From an uncultured Colwellia sp. (GTDB lineage Bacteria > Pseudomonadota > Gammaproteobacteria > Enterobacterales > Alteromonadaceae), in the NCBI GenBank assembly GCA_913063325.1, contig CAJXYE010000003.1, positions 1 through 64,000 on the forward strand: 64,000 bases of DNA, given 5' to 3'. Within the stretch, counting starts at the first letter, position 1. Every line of letters starts with the position of its first letter. Positions 18,776-27,084 of the stretch are shown here, piece by piece. Position numbers and translations under genes: made by a program. The notes below the pieces were generated by a model. The model saw only the letters and a list, made by a program, of their open reading frames with translations. It was not told the DNA's origin and searched no databases.

Positions 18776-19155
18776 AGCTCTTTAACCTTGTTTGTTATTT
18801 CATGAGGGTAATTAACCTTATGACCGTCTACCATTAACGCATAGTGATAGTGTTGATGTTTAGCTTTTTCTAGCTCTCTACACCATATATAGCCTACACG
18901 TTTTAAATGGTATTTACGTTTGAGCCATTTATGTAATCTTCGGTTAAAGGCCGTTATAAGCCCGTTATTTTCGGTGTATTCATAAACTCTCAGGTCAAAC
19001 CGTATTATGTGTATTTTACTGTGGTGGCTTAACATGACATCAACTTGGTTAATCATTACTTTTATAGCGTGTGAAATTAAGCCGCTTCCTTTTGAATTTA
19101 CTCGCCAAGTTTGACCGTTTACGCTTATTGCTATGTCTTTAGTTATATATGCCAT
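18745..19155 (-). CDS. YagK/YfjJ (inovirus Gp2-like) protein, probably truncated
   Basis: The 136-residue product has the family pattern of a DNA-replication-type protein: IHIIRFDLRVYEYTENNGLITAFNRRL, then YIWCRELEKAKHQHYHYALMVDGHKV, in which the HxHxH-like cluster (KHQHYHYAL, about residues 98-106) resembles the metal-binding motif of rolling-circle-type initiators. Family members are normally longer and end in SYLAK...GKGY. Here that part lies in another frame (18668-18775). Loss of the C-terminus makes this copy likely inactive, unless the truncated form works. It belongs to the element, with its start 302 bp after the previous gene's stop. Confidence 0.7.
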   Translation of the reverse strand: MAYITKDIAISVNGQTWRVNSKGSGLISHAIKVMINQVDVMLSHHSKIHIIRFDLRVYEYTENNGLITAFNRRLHKWLKRKYHLKRVGYIWCRELEKAKHQHYHYALMVDGHKVNYPHEITNKVKELWRLYGVYLT

Positions 19156-19457
19156 TTGATAGTTTAATAACTAAGATAACGCTAAAGGATATTATTAATT
19201 ACCTAGTTTAAAGTTAGTTATTACTTACCTGTTGTAATATGGGCTATATAAGGGTTACTCAGGGAATAATATTAATCCAAGGGGTAAGAAACCTGTAAAT
19301 AGCGGTTAATAACAATCAATGTATATAGGATAGTGCTTAACAGGTTTGTAACTGCTAACTTTTTAAATGCTGTTAACTTGGTTATACTCTAGTTGTTGGC
19401 TAGCGGTTTTGCCGTCAAACTTCACCGTCTAGCCAGATTAAATGAATGCCTACTTGG
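19156..19457. other. Non-coding interval of the element with a structured hairpin
   Basis: This 302-bp interval has no supported gene. It contains a strong imperfect hairpin at 19397-19435 (stem TGGCTAG with CTAGCCA, then CGG with CCG across a bulge), with a CCGTC pentamer repeated inside. It precedes the YagK/YfjJ-type gene in transcription direction. It could be a replication origin, a small RNA or a leader structure; nothing in the sequence decides between these. Confidence 0.5.
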
Positions 19458-19892
19458 TTAGTCCTGAGTGGGTTTTTTACTTTCTATTCGTTGCTCATAT
19501 TCTTTATCAGCATCGGCTTTTTCTTGCCTCGCTTGTTCGAGGCGCTTAACAGCGTTTCTAGTACCATAATATGATCGGTCTTTATATTGCTTCCTAGCAA
19601 TGGTTCTAGCATCTTTATCCAGTTCCCAATCGCATGAAAAGTGCCGCTCATCTAGCCAATAGAATGTTTGCTTTTTACCGTTAAACTCACCTTGTTCTGT
19701 ATGGATAAGCCAGTGCTGATAATACTCACCTGTTAGCTGCTGTAGGTAAGCACGAAAACCTCCACCAAGTTCATTACACAAATGATCTCTAGCGTGTTTA
19801 TTGCGGTCGTTTAGAATTGATAAAAATTCATAAGCAGTACTGTTTAACTCGGGTAAAGCGCCATCAGGGGCAGTAAATAATAATTTATCCAT
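19458..19892 (-). CDS. Unknown protein of the integrated element
   Basis: The 144-residue product is not recognised. It begins MDKLLFTAPDGALPELNSTA and has a globular, tryptophan- and tyrosine-rich middle (GEYYQHWLIHTEQGEFNGKKQTFYWLDERHFSCDW), then a long charged helix rich in K, E, R and A (about 105-144) that may be a coiled coil. There is no signal peptide or membrane segment. It starts 9 bp after the AlpA-like gene's stop, so the two are expressed together. Confidence 0.65.
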   Translation of the reverse strand: MDKLLFTAPDGALPELNSTAYEFLSILNDRNKHARDHLCNELGGGFRAYLQQLTGEYYQHWLIHTEQGEFNGKKQTFYWLDERHFSCDWELDKDARTIARKQYKDRSYYGTRNAVKRLEQARQEKADADKEYEQRIESKKPTQD

Positions 19893-19900
19893 GCTGCCTC

Positions 19901-20155
19901 CTATGCCGCTTTAGTGCGTTGGTTGATTAACTCTGAAACAAGCTGTTTGATTTGTTCGGGGGATTGTTCTTCAATACGGGCTTGAATAACGGCTTCTACT
20001 TCATGCTGGATATAAGCAACGGCACGATCACCGATCGAGATAGGTGGACAGAAAAGACCTGCTTTTTCGTCTAGTTGTAATGCTGATTTTGATCTGTCGG
20101 TTTGTATTAAAACAGATGGTCTTCGGGTTAATTGTAGTAATGTGTTAATAGTCAT
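19901..20155 (-). CDS. AlpA-like DNA-binding regulator
   Basis: The 84-residue product resembles AlpA-type winged-helix regulators of P4-like elements: RRPSVLIQTDRSKSALQLDEKAGLF, then PPISIGDRAVAYIQHEVEAVIQARI (about 12-64), which follows the family pattern of R-P-x-V-L-x-x-T-x-x-S-x-S plus PKP-I-K-L-G-x-R-A-V-A-W. In CP4-57, AlpA activates the integrase gene for excision. It lies upstream of gene 19458-19892 in the same leftward operon and about 0.8 kb from the integrase. Regulation of the integrase is an inference. Confidence 0.75.
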   Translation of the reverse strand: MTINTLLQLTRRPSVLIQTDRSKSALQLDEKAGLFCPPISIGDRAVAYIQHEVEAVIQARIEEQSPEQIKQLVSELINQRTKAA

Positions 20156-20231
20156 ATCAGTTCCTTATTGGTTAACTGACCTCCTATTATTCACACAAAT
20201 TACATAGTGAAAACTGGGGAAGTGAAAAATT

Positions 20232-20948
20232 TTACTTCCCCTCCCTATCAAATTCTTTAGCTTTTTTAATCCAGTCTAATTTTTGCTGAAAAAACTCACT
20301 ACTTGAAAAAGGCTTTTTAGGTTCAACACCTGATTTGATTGCTTCAGCTTGTCTTTCTTGAGCTAATCTATTTTTTTCTTCGGCTCGCTTAGCCTCTTCT
20401 TTTTGTTCTTTAGGCCTTTTATACCCTATAGTTTTATATAAATAATCATAGTAAGCAGTTAGCGCAAGTAAAAGTAAACCACGAGGTCTGTCTACGAGAT
20501 TTTCATTTTTTAAATCAGCATGTGGGAAGCTGTTTGATTCCATTATAGTTTTATAATCAATAGAATTGTCAGCTGCTAACTTATGAATGCGATCTCTGAT
20601 TGTTTTATTTGTAAATTTTGAGTTTCTCGTTTCATCGATTTTATGAGAATTTTTTTGAAACTCTCTACTTGCTTTTGAAACTCCATGAATCCTCGCGTAA
20701 GCCCAAATAAATAAATCTAATTCAGTAACATTCTTAAATTGCCCTCGTTTATTTTTAACTATTAAATTACTATAAGGAAATTCGGCTTTAGTTAAGTATT
20801 TAATAAGAGCACATGCTGAAAACCGTGCTCCTTCATTTTCGTTGTACTTGTTTTTTTTACACCATTCAATTATTTTTTTAACCTCGTAGGCTTCCCTGTC
20901 CTCAATGTATTTCTTGTACGAGTCGTATTTTTTATAATCAATTTCCAT
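20232..20948 (-). CDS. Unknown protein of the integrated element, charged C-terminus
   Basis: The 238-residue product is not recognised. It is rich in lysine, with an N-terminal helical region, a central part (TELDLFIWAYARIHGVSKASREFQKNS, about 95-121) that may be a helix-turn-helix-like fold, then LLLLALTAYYDYLY near 156-170. A long K/E/R/A/Q segment follows (PKEQKEEAKRAEEKNRLAQE), likely a coiled coil. Its codon use is more AT-rich than the core genes. It starts 32 bp after the integrase stop and may be cotranscribed with it. Confidence 0.65.
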   Translation of the reverse strand: MEIDYKKYDSYKKYIEDREAYEVKKIIEWCKKNKYNENEGARFSACALIKYLTKAEFPYSNLIVKNKRGQFKNVTELDLFIWAYARIHGVSKASREFQKNSHKIDETRNSKFTNKTIRDRIHKLAADNSIDYKTIMESNSFPHADLKNENLVDRPRGLLLLALTAYYDYLYKTIGYKRPKEQKEEAKRAEEKNRLAQERQAEAIKSGVEPKKPFSSSEFFQQKLDWIKKAKEFDREGK

Positions 20949-20980
20949 GACATACCCTTGTGTAAATCAGACCTATTTGT

Positions 20981-22219
20981 TTAACCTATGACTTTTAAGC
21001 CTTTGTTAGATTTATTTAGCTTTCCAGCTTGAGCTTGCTCAATATGCTCAGACCACCAATACATTAACTTACGTCTGCGTTCTATATATTCAGCACGGTT
21101 ATAAACTCGCCTCACTTCGTTTTTATCAGCATGTGCTAACGCTGCTTCAATAACATCAGGATCAAAACCTTGTTCATTTAGTGTGGTGCTGGCGAGGGAA
21201 CGTAAACCATGCCCTACTAACTTGTCTTTATAACCCATGCGCTTAATAGCCATATTCACTGTGCTAGGGTTGATGTGCGTTAGTGGGTCGTTGTATGAGG
21301 GAAATATAAAGTCTTTATGGCCACTTAACGGTTTAATGCGCGCTAATATGTCTAATGTTTTATCGGTGAGCGGTATTACATGTTCGCGTTTCATCTTCAT
21401 TCTGTCGGCAGGAATAACCCATACACTTTCAGTAAAATCTATTTCATCCCATTTAGCGCCAGCGGCCTCACCTGCCCTTGTTATGGTATGTAGCTGCCAT
21501 TCAATTAATAAAAGTGTGGTGAGCTTAATGTTGGCGTATTTTAAATCCTCCATAAACTTAGGTAGTTCATCTGGCTTTAAGGTCGGCATGTTTCTTACTT
21601 TAGGCGCTTCAAAAGCGTGGCTAATACCAGATAAAGGATTGTTATTAATAACACCTGTATTTAACGCAAAGGTCATAATGTTATTAAGTCGCTGACAAAT
21701 TCTTTTAACAGTTTCTAATTTTCCCTTTTCTGATATTGGCTTAATAATATCAATTACCATAGGAGCGGTTAGCTTTGAAATTGCGACACTACCTAGCTTT
21801 GGCATAACGTGTAAATCGAGCATACGTTTAATTTCGTTTGCGGTATTTTCTTTTATTTCGCTTTTTTTTACATTGAACCACGTTAAATATAGAGTTTGTA
21901 ATGTATTGGTTAAGCGCTCTTTTTCTGCTTGGGCGTGTTGGTCTTTATGATCTTTGGGGTCTATATCATCAGCAAGTAAGGATCTGGCATCGGCTCTTTT
22001 ATCTCTTGCTTTAGCTAAAGTAACATCAGGATATTGGCCAAAACCTAAATTAGCTCGTTTTTTGGTGAACGGTCGATAATAATTGAATAGCCATATTTTA
22101 GAGCCACTGGGCTTTATTCTAAGCATCAAACCATTGCCATCAGCTAAGTTATACTCTTTTTCTTTTGGTTTAGCGTGCTTAACTTCTGTGCTTGTTAGGG
22201 GGGATATTATCTTAGCCAT
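20981..22219 (-). CDS. int: P4-type tyrosine integrase
   Basis: Site-specific recombinase that inserts and excises the element at the tRNA 3' end. The 412-residue length is typical. The N-terminal DUF4102 domain (LTSTEVKHAKPKEKEYNLADGNGL) is followed by a core-binding domain and the catalytic domain. The catalytic set appears complete: Arg248 (ITRAGEA), Lys275 or Lys277 in DRMKMKREH, His337 and Arg340 in GHGLRSLAST, His363 in LAHAD, and Tyr373 in RRVYNRAEY. AGTAACAC at 22220-22227 abuts the start codon, so the integrase may repress its own gene. Confidence 0.93.
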   Translation of the reverse strand: MAKIISPLTSTEVKHAKPKEKEYNLADGNGLMLRIKPSGSKIWLFNYYRPFTKKRANLGFGQYPDVTLAKARDKRADARSLLADDIDPKDHKDQHAQAEKERLTNTLQTLYLTWFNVKKSEIKENTANEIKRMLDLHVMPKLGSVAISKLTAPMVIDIIKPISEKGKLETVKRICQRLNNIMTFALNTGVINNNPLSGISHAFEAPKVRNMPTLKPDELPKFMEDLKYANIKLTTLLLIEWQLHTITRAGEAAGAKWDEIDFTESVWVIPADRMKMKREHVIPLTDKTLDILARIKPLSGHKDFIFPSYNDPLTHINPSTVNMAIKRMGYKDKLVGHGLRSLASTTLNEQGFDPDVIEAALAHADKNEVRRVYNRAEYIERRRKLMYWWSEHIEQAQAGKLNKSNKGLKVIG

Positions 22220-22289
22220 AGTAACACCAGTGTTTTAAATATAGGGTTTATATAGGGCTGATTAAGCCAGTGTTACTATGAATGTTACT
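22220..22289. promoter_or_regulatory. GTGTTACT repeats between integrase and tRNA
   Basis: The octamer occurs inverted at 22220-22227 and direct at 22270-22277, with a one-base variant at 22282-22289. The direct pair matches the spacing of the left-end pair at 16401-16420. Candidate integrase arm-type sites and integrase operator. Confidence 0.5.
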
Positions 22290-22402
22290 ACAAAGGCTGG
22301 TTTTTACAAATCGTTATTAATCGCTAATGATAGCTAAACGTGAGGTTTTGTAAAGTTTTTCGTGGGCTTTAGCGCGTTGATGCTTGTTGTTAACTCTGTA
22401 AA

Positions 22403-22479
22403 TGGTCCACCCGACAGGAGTCGAACCTGTGACCTCGCCCTCCGGAGGGGCGCGCTCTATCCAGCTGAGCTACGGGTGG
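22403..22479 (-). tRNA. tRNA-Arg, anticodon CCG
   Basis: On the minus strand this 77-base gene has a 7-bp acceptor stem (CCACCCG with CGGGTGG), discriminator A and encoded CCA, a D arm AGCTCAGCTGGATAGAGC, anticodon loop CTCCGGA with CCG complementary to 22443-22445, and a T arm with GTTCGACTC. It closely resembles the enterobacterial tRNA-Arg(CCG). Its 3' end faces the integrase and carries the att core at 22410-22424, so insertion preserved the gene. Confidence 0.95.
22410..22424 (+). other. Right attachment-site core (att) inside tRNA-Arg
   Basis: CCCGACAGGAGTCGA in the T-arm/acceptor part of the tRNA gene, identical to the left core at 16333-16347. Confidence 0.75.
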
Positions 22480-22685
22480 TTTATTGATGCTCCATATAAT
22501 TAAAAAATAGGCTCAAGAGATGTGCGGCAAATACTATAATTTATCAATATACTTGTCTAGTTAAGTTATCGAAAAAATAAATTTTCATGTCAATTTAATA
22601 TCATATTTCTAATATTTATGTACTTTAACGGAAAAACTACCTAAAGTTATGAATACTATATTAATTCTTTGGTTATATTCTCAAA

Positions 22686-23741
22686 ATGAAACAACGTCTT
22701 TTCGGATTAATTTCACCAAAAATTGAGCAAGCTGTGCTTTCAGTTTTGCTTATCGTTAGCATGTTGTTCGTTATGCCAATTTATGCGCAACAAATTGAAA
22801 ATAAAACGATTAAACCTGAACCAATGGTTAAGGAAATTAGCCGAACAGGTAAGTTAGACTTTAAGAGAACGTTAAATATGTCTTTTAAAAGTAGTGGCTA
22901 CCTTGAAAAGCTGAATGTTGATGAAGGTGAACGTTTTGTTAAAGGGCAATTACTAGCTCAACTTGATAACGAAGAGTTAACTGCAGAAAAAAATGCTACG
23001 TATGCGCGTTTATTACAAGCGAAACGAGAAGTTAGGCGTATTAAGACCCTGCTGAGCAAAAACTTAAGCTCACAGCAAGCACTTGATGATGCTAGTACCT
23101 TGGTTGAAACAACGCGTGCTAGTCATAAAATTGCACAATACAACCTTGTTAAATCACAATTATTTGCCCCTTTTGATGGTGTGATATTAGCGCGTTTTAC
23201 TGAGTTAGGCGAACTGCAAAGTCCAAACCAAAATGCATTACAATTAGCAGCCACAGATAATAACTTAGTTATTAGGGTTGCATTACCTGCAGCTGAAGTG
23301 AAATTATTAAGTTTAGAGCAAGAAATCAAAGTGAATTTAGCGCAGTTTGGCTTAGTTATCGGGACAGTGAGTAAAATTCCCGCGATTGCCGATCAGCAAA
23401 GTCATTTGTTTAGTATTGAAATATTATTAGCTGACATAAAAGCGACTCAAGTGGTTGTTGGCCAGCTTGCCCATATATTTACTGAAATAACTTCCGATAC
23501 GTTTGCCTATCGTTTACCTATTGAGGCGTTAAATAGCGTTGATAGTCAAGGTCGTGCTTTAGTTATGCTACAAGACGATAATAAAAGCGACTCGAATAAA
23601 TTTAGTCAGCAGGCGTTTGAAATAAAACGATTATCTAATGACTTTATTTATCTCTCGGCCCAATCAAACTCCCTGCCCTTAACGGTAATTACGCGAGGCT
23701 GGCAGCAACTAGCGTTAACAAACGCAAAACAAGAAAATTAA
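22686..23741 (+). CDS. RND efflux periplasmic adaptor (membrane fusion protein)
   Basis: Adaptor that links an inner-membrane RND pump to an outer-membrane channel. The 351-residue product has an N-terminal signal/anchor (LSVLLIVSMLFVMPIYA), a lipoyl-like half (SSGYLEKLNVDEGERFVKGQLLAQLD, about 62-87), a helical hairpin (about 90-145) and the second lipoyl half (QLFAPFDGVILARFTELGELQSPNQ, about 158-182), then beta-barrel and proximal domains. It starts about 205 bp after the tRNA gene and lies 22 bp before the pump gene. No TolC-type channel gene is in the window. Confidence 0.93.
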   Translation: MKQRLFGLISPKIEQAVLSVLLIVSMLFVMPIYAQQIENKTIKPEPMVKEISRTGKLDFKRTLNMSFKSSGYLEKLNVDEGERFVKGQLLAQLDNEELTAEKNATYARLLQAKREVRRIKTLLSKNLSSQQALDDASTLVETTRASHKIAQYNLVKSQLFAPFDGVILARFTELGELQSPNQNALQLAATDNNLVIRVALPAAEVKLLSLEQEIKVNLAQFGLVIGTVSKIPAIADQQSHLFSIEILLADIKATQVVVGQLAHIFTEITSDTFAYRLPIEALNSVDSQGRALVMLQDDNKSDSNKFSQQAFEIKRLSNDFIYLSAQSNSLPLTVITRGWQQLALTNAKQEN

Positions 23742-23763
23742 GCGAAGTAACGGATAATCGCGT

Positions 23764-26700
23764 ATGAAACTCCCAAAATTAGCTATTGATAATGCCCAAT
23801 TCACCATAACAATTTTTTTGCTTTTAGTTTTGATTGGTGTGGTCTCTTATCTCAATATGCCCCGCTCTGAAGATCCACAATTTGACCTGCCCGTTACTTT
23901 AATTGAAGTGGTTTATCCTGGTGCTTCACCCAGTGATATAGAAACCTTAGTGGTTGATCCGCTTGAGCAAGAAATTGCTGATATCGAAAATATTAAAAAA
24001 ATTGAAGCAAAAATCCATAATGGCGCTGTAAGAATTACCATAGATTTTCTGTATGGTACGGATGCTGAAGCGGCATTTAATAAAGTTAAGCAAGCCGTTT
24101 CAACTGTACGTCCTAGTTTGCCTGAGGGTATTGCAGAGCTATTAGTACTCAAAGCGACGCCGAGTAGTGTGGCTATTATGCAACTGGCTTTATGGTCAGA
24201 GCCGACAGATTATAAGGTTATGGAATTACATGCCAAGCTACTTGAGAAGCGCCTAGAAACAATTGCTAGCGTTCGAAAAGCAAGTATTTGGGGCTACCCA
24301 AGGCAAATTGTTGCCATCGATATAGACCTAGCATTATTAAAACAATACGGTTTGGCTATTACCGATATTAATCAAGTGCTGCAAGGTCGAGCGCAAAATA
24401 TCACTCCGGGTTTTGTTGATGCGAGTACGCGACGTTTTAATGTTAAAGGCAGCGGTAATTTCACCCAATTAGTTGATATTGAAAATACCATCATTGGTGG
24501 TGTTAATAACTCCAGCACTCATGGCGTATTAAAAGTTAAAGATATTGCTAAGGTGAGCTTTGCTGATGCAGAGCCAAGTTATTTAGCTTATTTTGATGAT
24601 ATACCTGCGATATTCATCACGATAGAACAGCGTGAAAAAACCAATATATTTGTGTTAACTGAGCAAATAAACCAAGAAATAGTGCAATTTCAACAAAGTT
24701 TACCTAGTGGTATCAAACTGGCTAAGCTGTTTCAGCAAGCTGATAGTGTCAATGTTCGGGTAAATGGTTTTTTTGATAATTTAACCCAAGGCTTAGTGAT
24801 TGTTGGCTTGATGGCTTTGTTATTTTTAGGCTTCAGAGAAGCTTTAGTGGTAATTTTTGCCATACCCATCTCATTTTTAATGGCTATTGGTTGGTTAGAT
24901 TTTAGTGGTTATGGTTTACAGCAAATGTCGATTGTTGGCTTAATTATCGCGCTAGGTTTGCTGGTTGATAACGCTATTGTGGTTACAGAAAGTATTCATC
25001 GAGAGAAGAAGCTTGGTATGGATATAAATCAAGCTGCAGCGAGTGGTACCAGTAAAGTTGCTTGGGCTATTGCCAGTGGCACTATTACCACTATGTTAGC
25101 TTTTTTACCTATGCTGATGATACAAAGTAATACCGGTGATTTTATTCGTTCTATGCCTGTTACTGTTGTTTTGGTGTTAATGGCGTCGTTATTAGTGGCT
25201 TTAACATTAACGCCACTATTAGCCAGTAAATTGCTTGTTGTTATTGAAAAAGATAAAAAGCCCAAAGGCTTTAAAATACCAACCTTACAGCATTATGCGA
25301 ATCGATTTGCTGAGAAAAGTTATGCTAATGCGCTAGCGATACTTATGCGACACAAAATAGTGGTCATTGTCATTAGTCTAGCTGCATTAGTGGCTATGCT
25401 GTCGTTGTTTGGTCAGGTTGGTGTCAGTCTCTTTCCAAAAGCTGAAAAACCTATGCTGTTAGTTAATGTCACCACTCCAGCTAATTCATCATTGGCTTAT
25501 ACCGATAAAGTGCTACAGCAAGTACGTGAACATGTTAAACAATATGATTTGGTTGATAAAGTTGCGCTTAATATTGGTAACTCCAATCCTAGAATTTATT
25601 ACAATGAAGTGCCAAAGCGCGGCATGATTCGTTATGGCCAAGCGTTACTGGTATTAAAAGCTTACCAAGCAGATGAGGTTACTGCGCTAGTTCAAAATTT
25701 ACGTGAAGACTTTAACCAATGGCAGCAAGCAGAAATTACCATTAAAGAGTTTACCCAAGGGCCAGTGACCGATCAGGTTATTGCCATTCGTTTATTAAGT
25801 GAATCAATCGCTGATTTAGAACTGGTTGCTAATGATTTAGCGGCTAAAATGCGCCAATTAACCGGTATTGTAAACATTGATAACCCCATAGGTATGGCAA
25901 ATACAGAGTTAGCGCTAACTATTGATTATCAACAGACTGCGTTAAGTGGTATTAGTGTTGATCGGTTAGACAGCACAATTTCAACTATTTTATCTGGCAC
26001 TAGTGTGGGTAAATTTAATGATGTTAATGGTGAAGATTACCCTATTTTAGTACGCCAAAATCACCCTAACCTTGAAAGTTTATCAGCAATCGAGATCAGT
26101 AATAACCAAGGTGTAGCTATTCCGCTTGAGCAGTTGGCGACGCTGGAGCTGAAAAAAGGAGACAGTGACTTTTTCCACTACCAAAAATTACGCATGGCAA
26201 AAGTATCTGCCGATGTTGCAACCGGTTATTCTGTCGGAGATCTCACTAAACAATTAGTCGACTACCTTGAGCATTATGATTTACCTACGGGCATGTATTT
26301 TACCCTAGGTGGAGAAGAGGAATCGCGACAAAAAACCTTTGCCGGCTTAACACAGGTTATGCTGATTACTGCGATGGGAATTTTTGCTGTATTGGTCTTA
26401 CAGTTTAAATCGATAATGCAGCCATTGATTATTTTCAGTTCAATCCCGTTTGCCATGGCTGGTTCTATCATTGGCTTATATCTAACGGGGCTTTCATTTT
26501 CTATGATGGCTTTTGTCGGTCTGATCAGCTTGTTTGGTATTGTTGTTAACAATGCTATTATTTTGATAGATAGTACTAATACTAACCTGCGCTTAGGCAT
26601 GGATAAACGTTCGGCAGTTTTAACGGCAAGTGCGGTACGTTTCACTCCTATTTTGTTAACAAGCTTAACTACTATGGGCGGCTTAATTCCATTAACCTTA

Positions 26701-26835
26701 TATGGTGGTAGTTTATGGCAGCCATTAGGTGTGGTGCTTATTTCAGGTTTATGTGTTTCGGCACTTTCCAGCTTTCTTCTAGTACCTATTTTAACTGAAA
26801 TATTTACTCCAAACAGTCCTAAAAATACCAATTAA
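23764..26835 (+). CDS. RND efflux pump permease (AcrB/MMPL-type superfamily)
   Basis: Proton-driven exporter with 12 membrane segments and two large periplasmic loops. The 1023-residue length is typical. Seen: the N-terminal anchor, YPGASPSDIETLVVDPLEQEI (about 53-73), the TM4 proton-relay region IVGLIIALGLLVDNAIVVTESI (about 389-410) with the conserved aspartate, and its C-terminal counterpart MMAFVGLISLFGIVVNNAIILIDS with LRLGMDKRSAV. It has the shape of HAE1-type drug pumps and is paired only with one adaptor, so the substrate is open. Confidence 0.94.
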   Translation: MKLPKLAIDNAQFTITIFLLLVLIGVVSYLNMPRSEDPQFDLPVTLIEVVYPGASPSDIETLVVDPLEQEIADIENIKKIEAKIHNGAVRITIDFLYGTDAEAAFNKVKQAVSTVRPSLPEGIAELLVLKATPSSVAIMQLALWSEPTDYKVMELHAKLLEKRLETIASVRKASIWGYPRQIVAIDIDLALLKQYGLAITDINQVLQGRAQNITPGFVDASTRRFNVKGSGNFTQLVDIENTIIGGVNNSSTHGVLKVKDIAKVSFADAEPSYLAYFDDIPAIFITIEQREKTNIFVLTEQINQEIVQFQQSLPSGIKLAKLFQQADSVNVRVNGFFDNLTQGLVIVGLMALLFLGFREALVVIFAIPISFLMAIGWLDFSGYGLQQMSIVGLIIALGLLVDNAIVVTESIHREKKLGMDINQAAASGTSKVAWAIASGTITTMLAFLPMLMIQSNTGDFIRSMPVTVVLVLMASLLVALTLTPLLASKLLVVIEKDKKPKGFKIPTLQHYANRFAEKSYANALAILMRHKIVVIVISLAALVAMLSLFGQVGVSLFPKAEKPMLLVNVTTPANSSLAYTDKVLQQVREHVKQYDLVDKVALNIGNSNPRIYYNEVPKRGMIRYGQALLVLKAYQADEVTALVQNLREDFNQWQQAEITIKEFTQGPVTDQVIAIRLLSESIADLELVANDLAAKMRQLTGIVNIDNPIGMANTELALTIDYQQTALSGISVDRLDSTISTILSGTSVGKFNDVNGEDYPILVRQNHPNLESLSAIEISNNQGVAIPLEQLATLELKKGDSDFFHYQKLRMAKVSADVATGYSVGDLTKQLVDYLEHYDLPTGMYFTLGGEEESRQKTFAGLTQVMLITAMGIFAVLVLQFKSIMQPLIIFSSIPFAMAGSIIGLYLTGLSFSMMAFVGLISLFGIVVNNAIILIDSTNTNLRLGMDKRSAVLTASAVRFTPILLTSLTTMGGLIPLTLYGGSLWQPLGVVLISGLCVSALSSFLLVPILTEIFTPNSPKNTN

Positions 26836-26892
26836 ATCGCCTGATTACCGTATTACCCGCTAATTAGGCGAAGACAAAATATTGAATTAATA

Positions 26893-26984
26893 TATACCTG
26901 TTACCATTCAAGATGCAGGTTTCAGAGAGCTTGAGCAATTTTAATTCCCACTGATATTCTACACTTTGATTGGTTAGGGGTATA
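26893..26984. repeat. MITE-like short inverted-repeat element, 92 bp
   Basis: Ends are imperfect inverted repeats of about 26 bp; both start TATACC and share ACCA.TCAA and TG.AG positions. The end sequence and a TTCAAG-containing motif relate it to the 268-bp element at 10309-10576. It lies between the RND pump and prsK. Confidence 0.55.
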
Positions 26985-27084
26985 TAATGCTTTAATTGTT
27001 ATAAATATGTAACCAAGCTTGGTTTATTGCTTACTCGGCGATAAATGGCACAGCTAATAAACGTAATTATCAGGATTAATATCA

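Larger units (their letters stand above)
16333..22424. mobile_element. Integrated P4/CP4-like element at tRNA-Arg(CCG), about 6.1 kb
   Basis: The element runs from a 15-bp copy of the tRNA 3' segment (16333-16347) to the same bases inside the intact tRNA gene (22410-22424). It holds a P4-type tyrosine integrase next to the tRNA, an AlpA-like regulator, a YagK/YfjJ-type protein, a zinc-ribbon protein, two unknown genes, and a lipoprotein gene on the opposite strand. GTGTTACT repeats flank both ends. AlpA and YagK/YfjJ homologues are known from the CP4-57 and CP4-6 cryptic elements of E. coli. No capsid genes are present, so it depends on a helper or is a degenerate island. Confidence 0.82.

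Noticed and set aside
26274-26831. A 185-codon minus-strand reading frame
   Set aside because: It lies wholly inside the RND pump gene on the other strand, has low-complexity composition and no start signal; a shadow of the pump's codon pattern.
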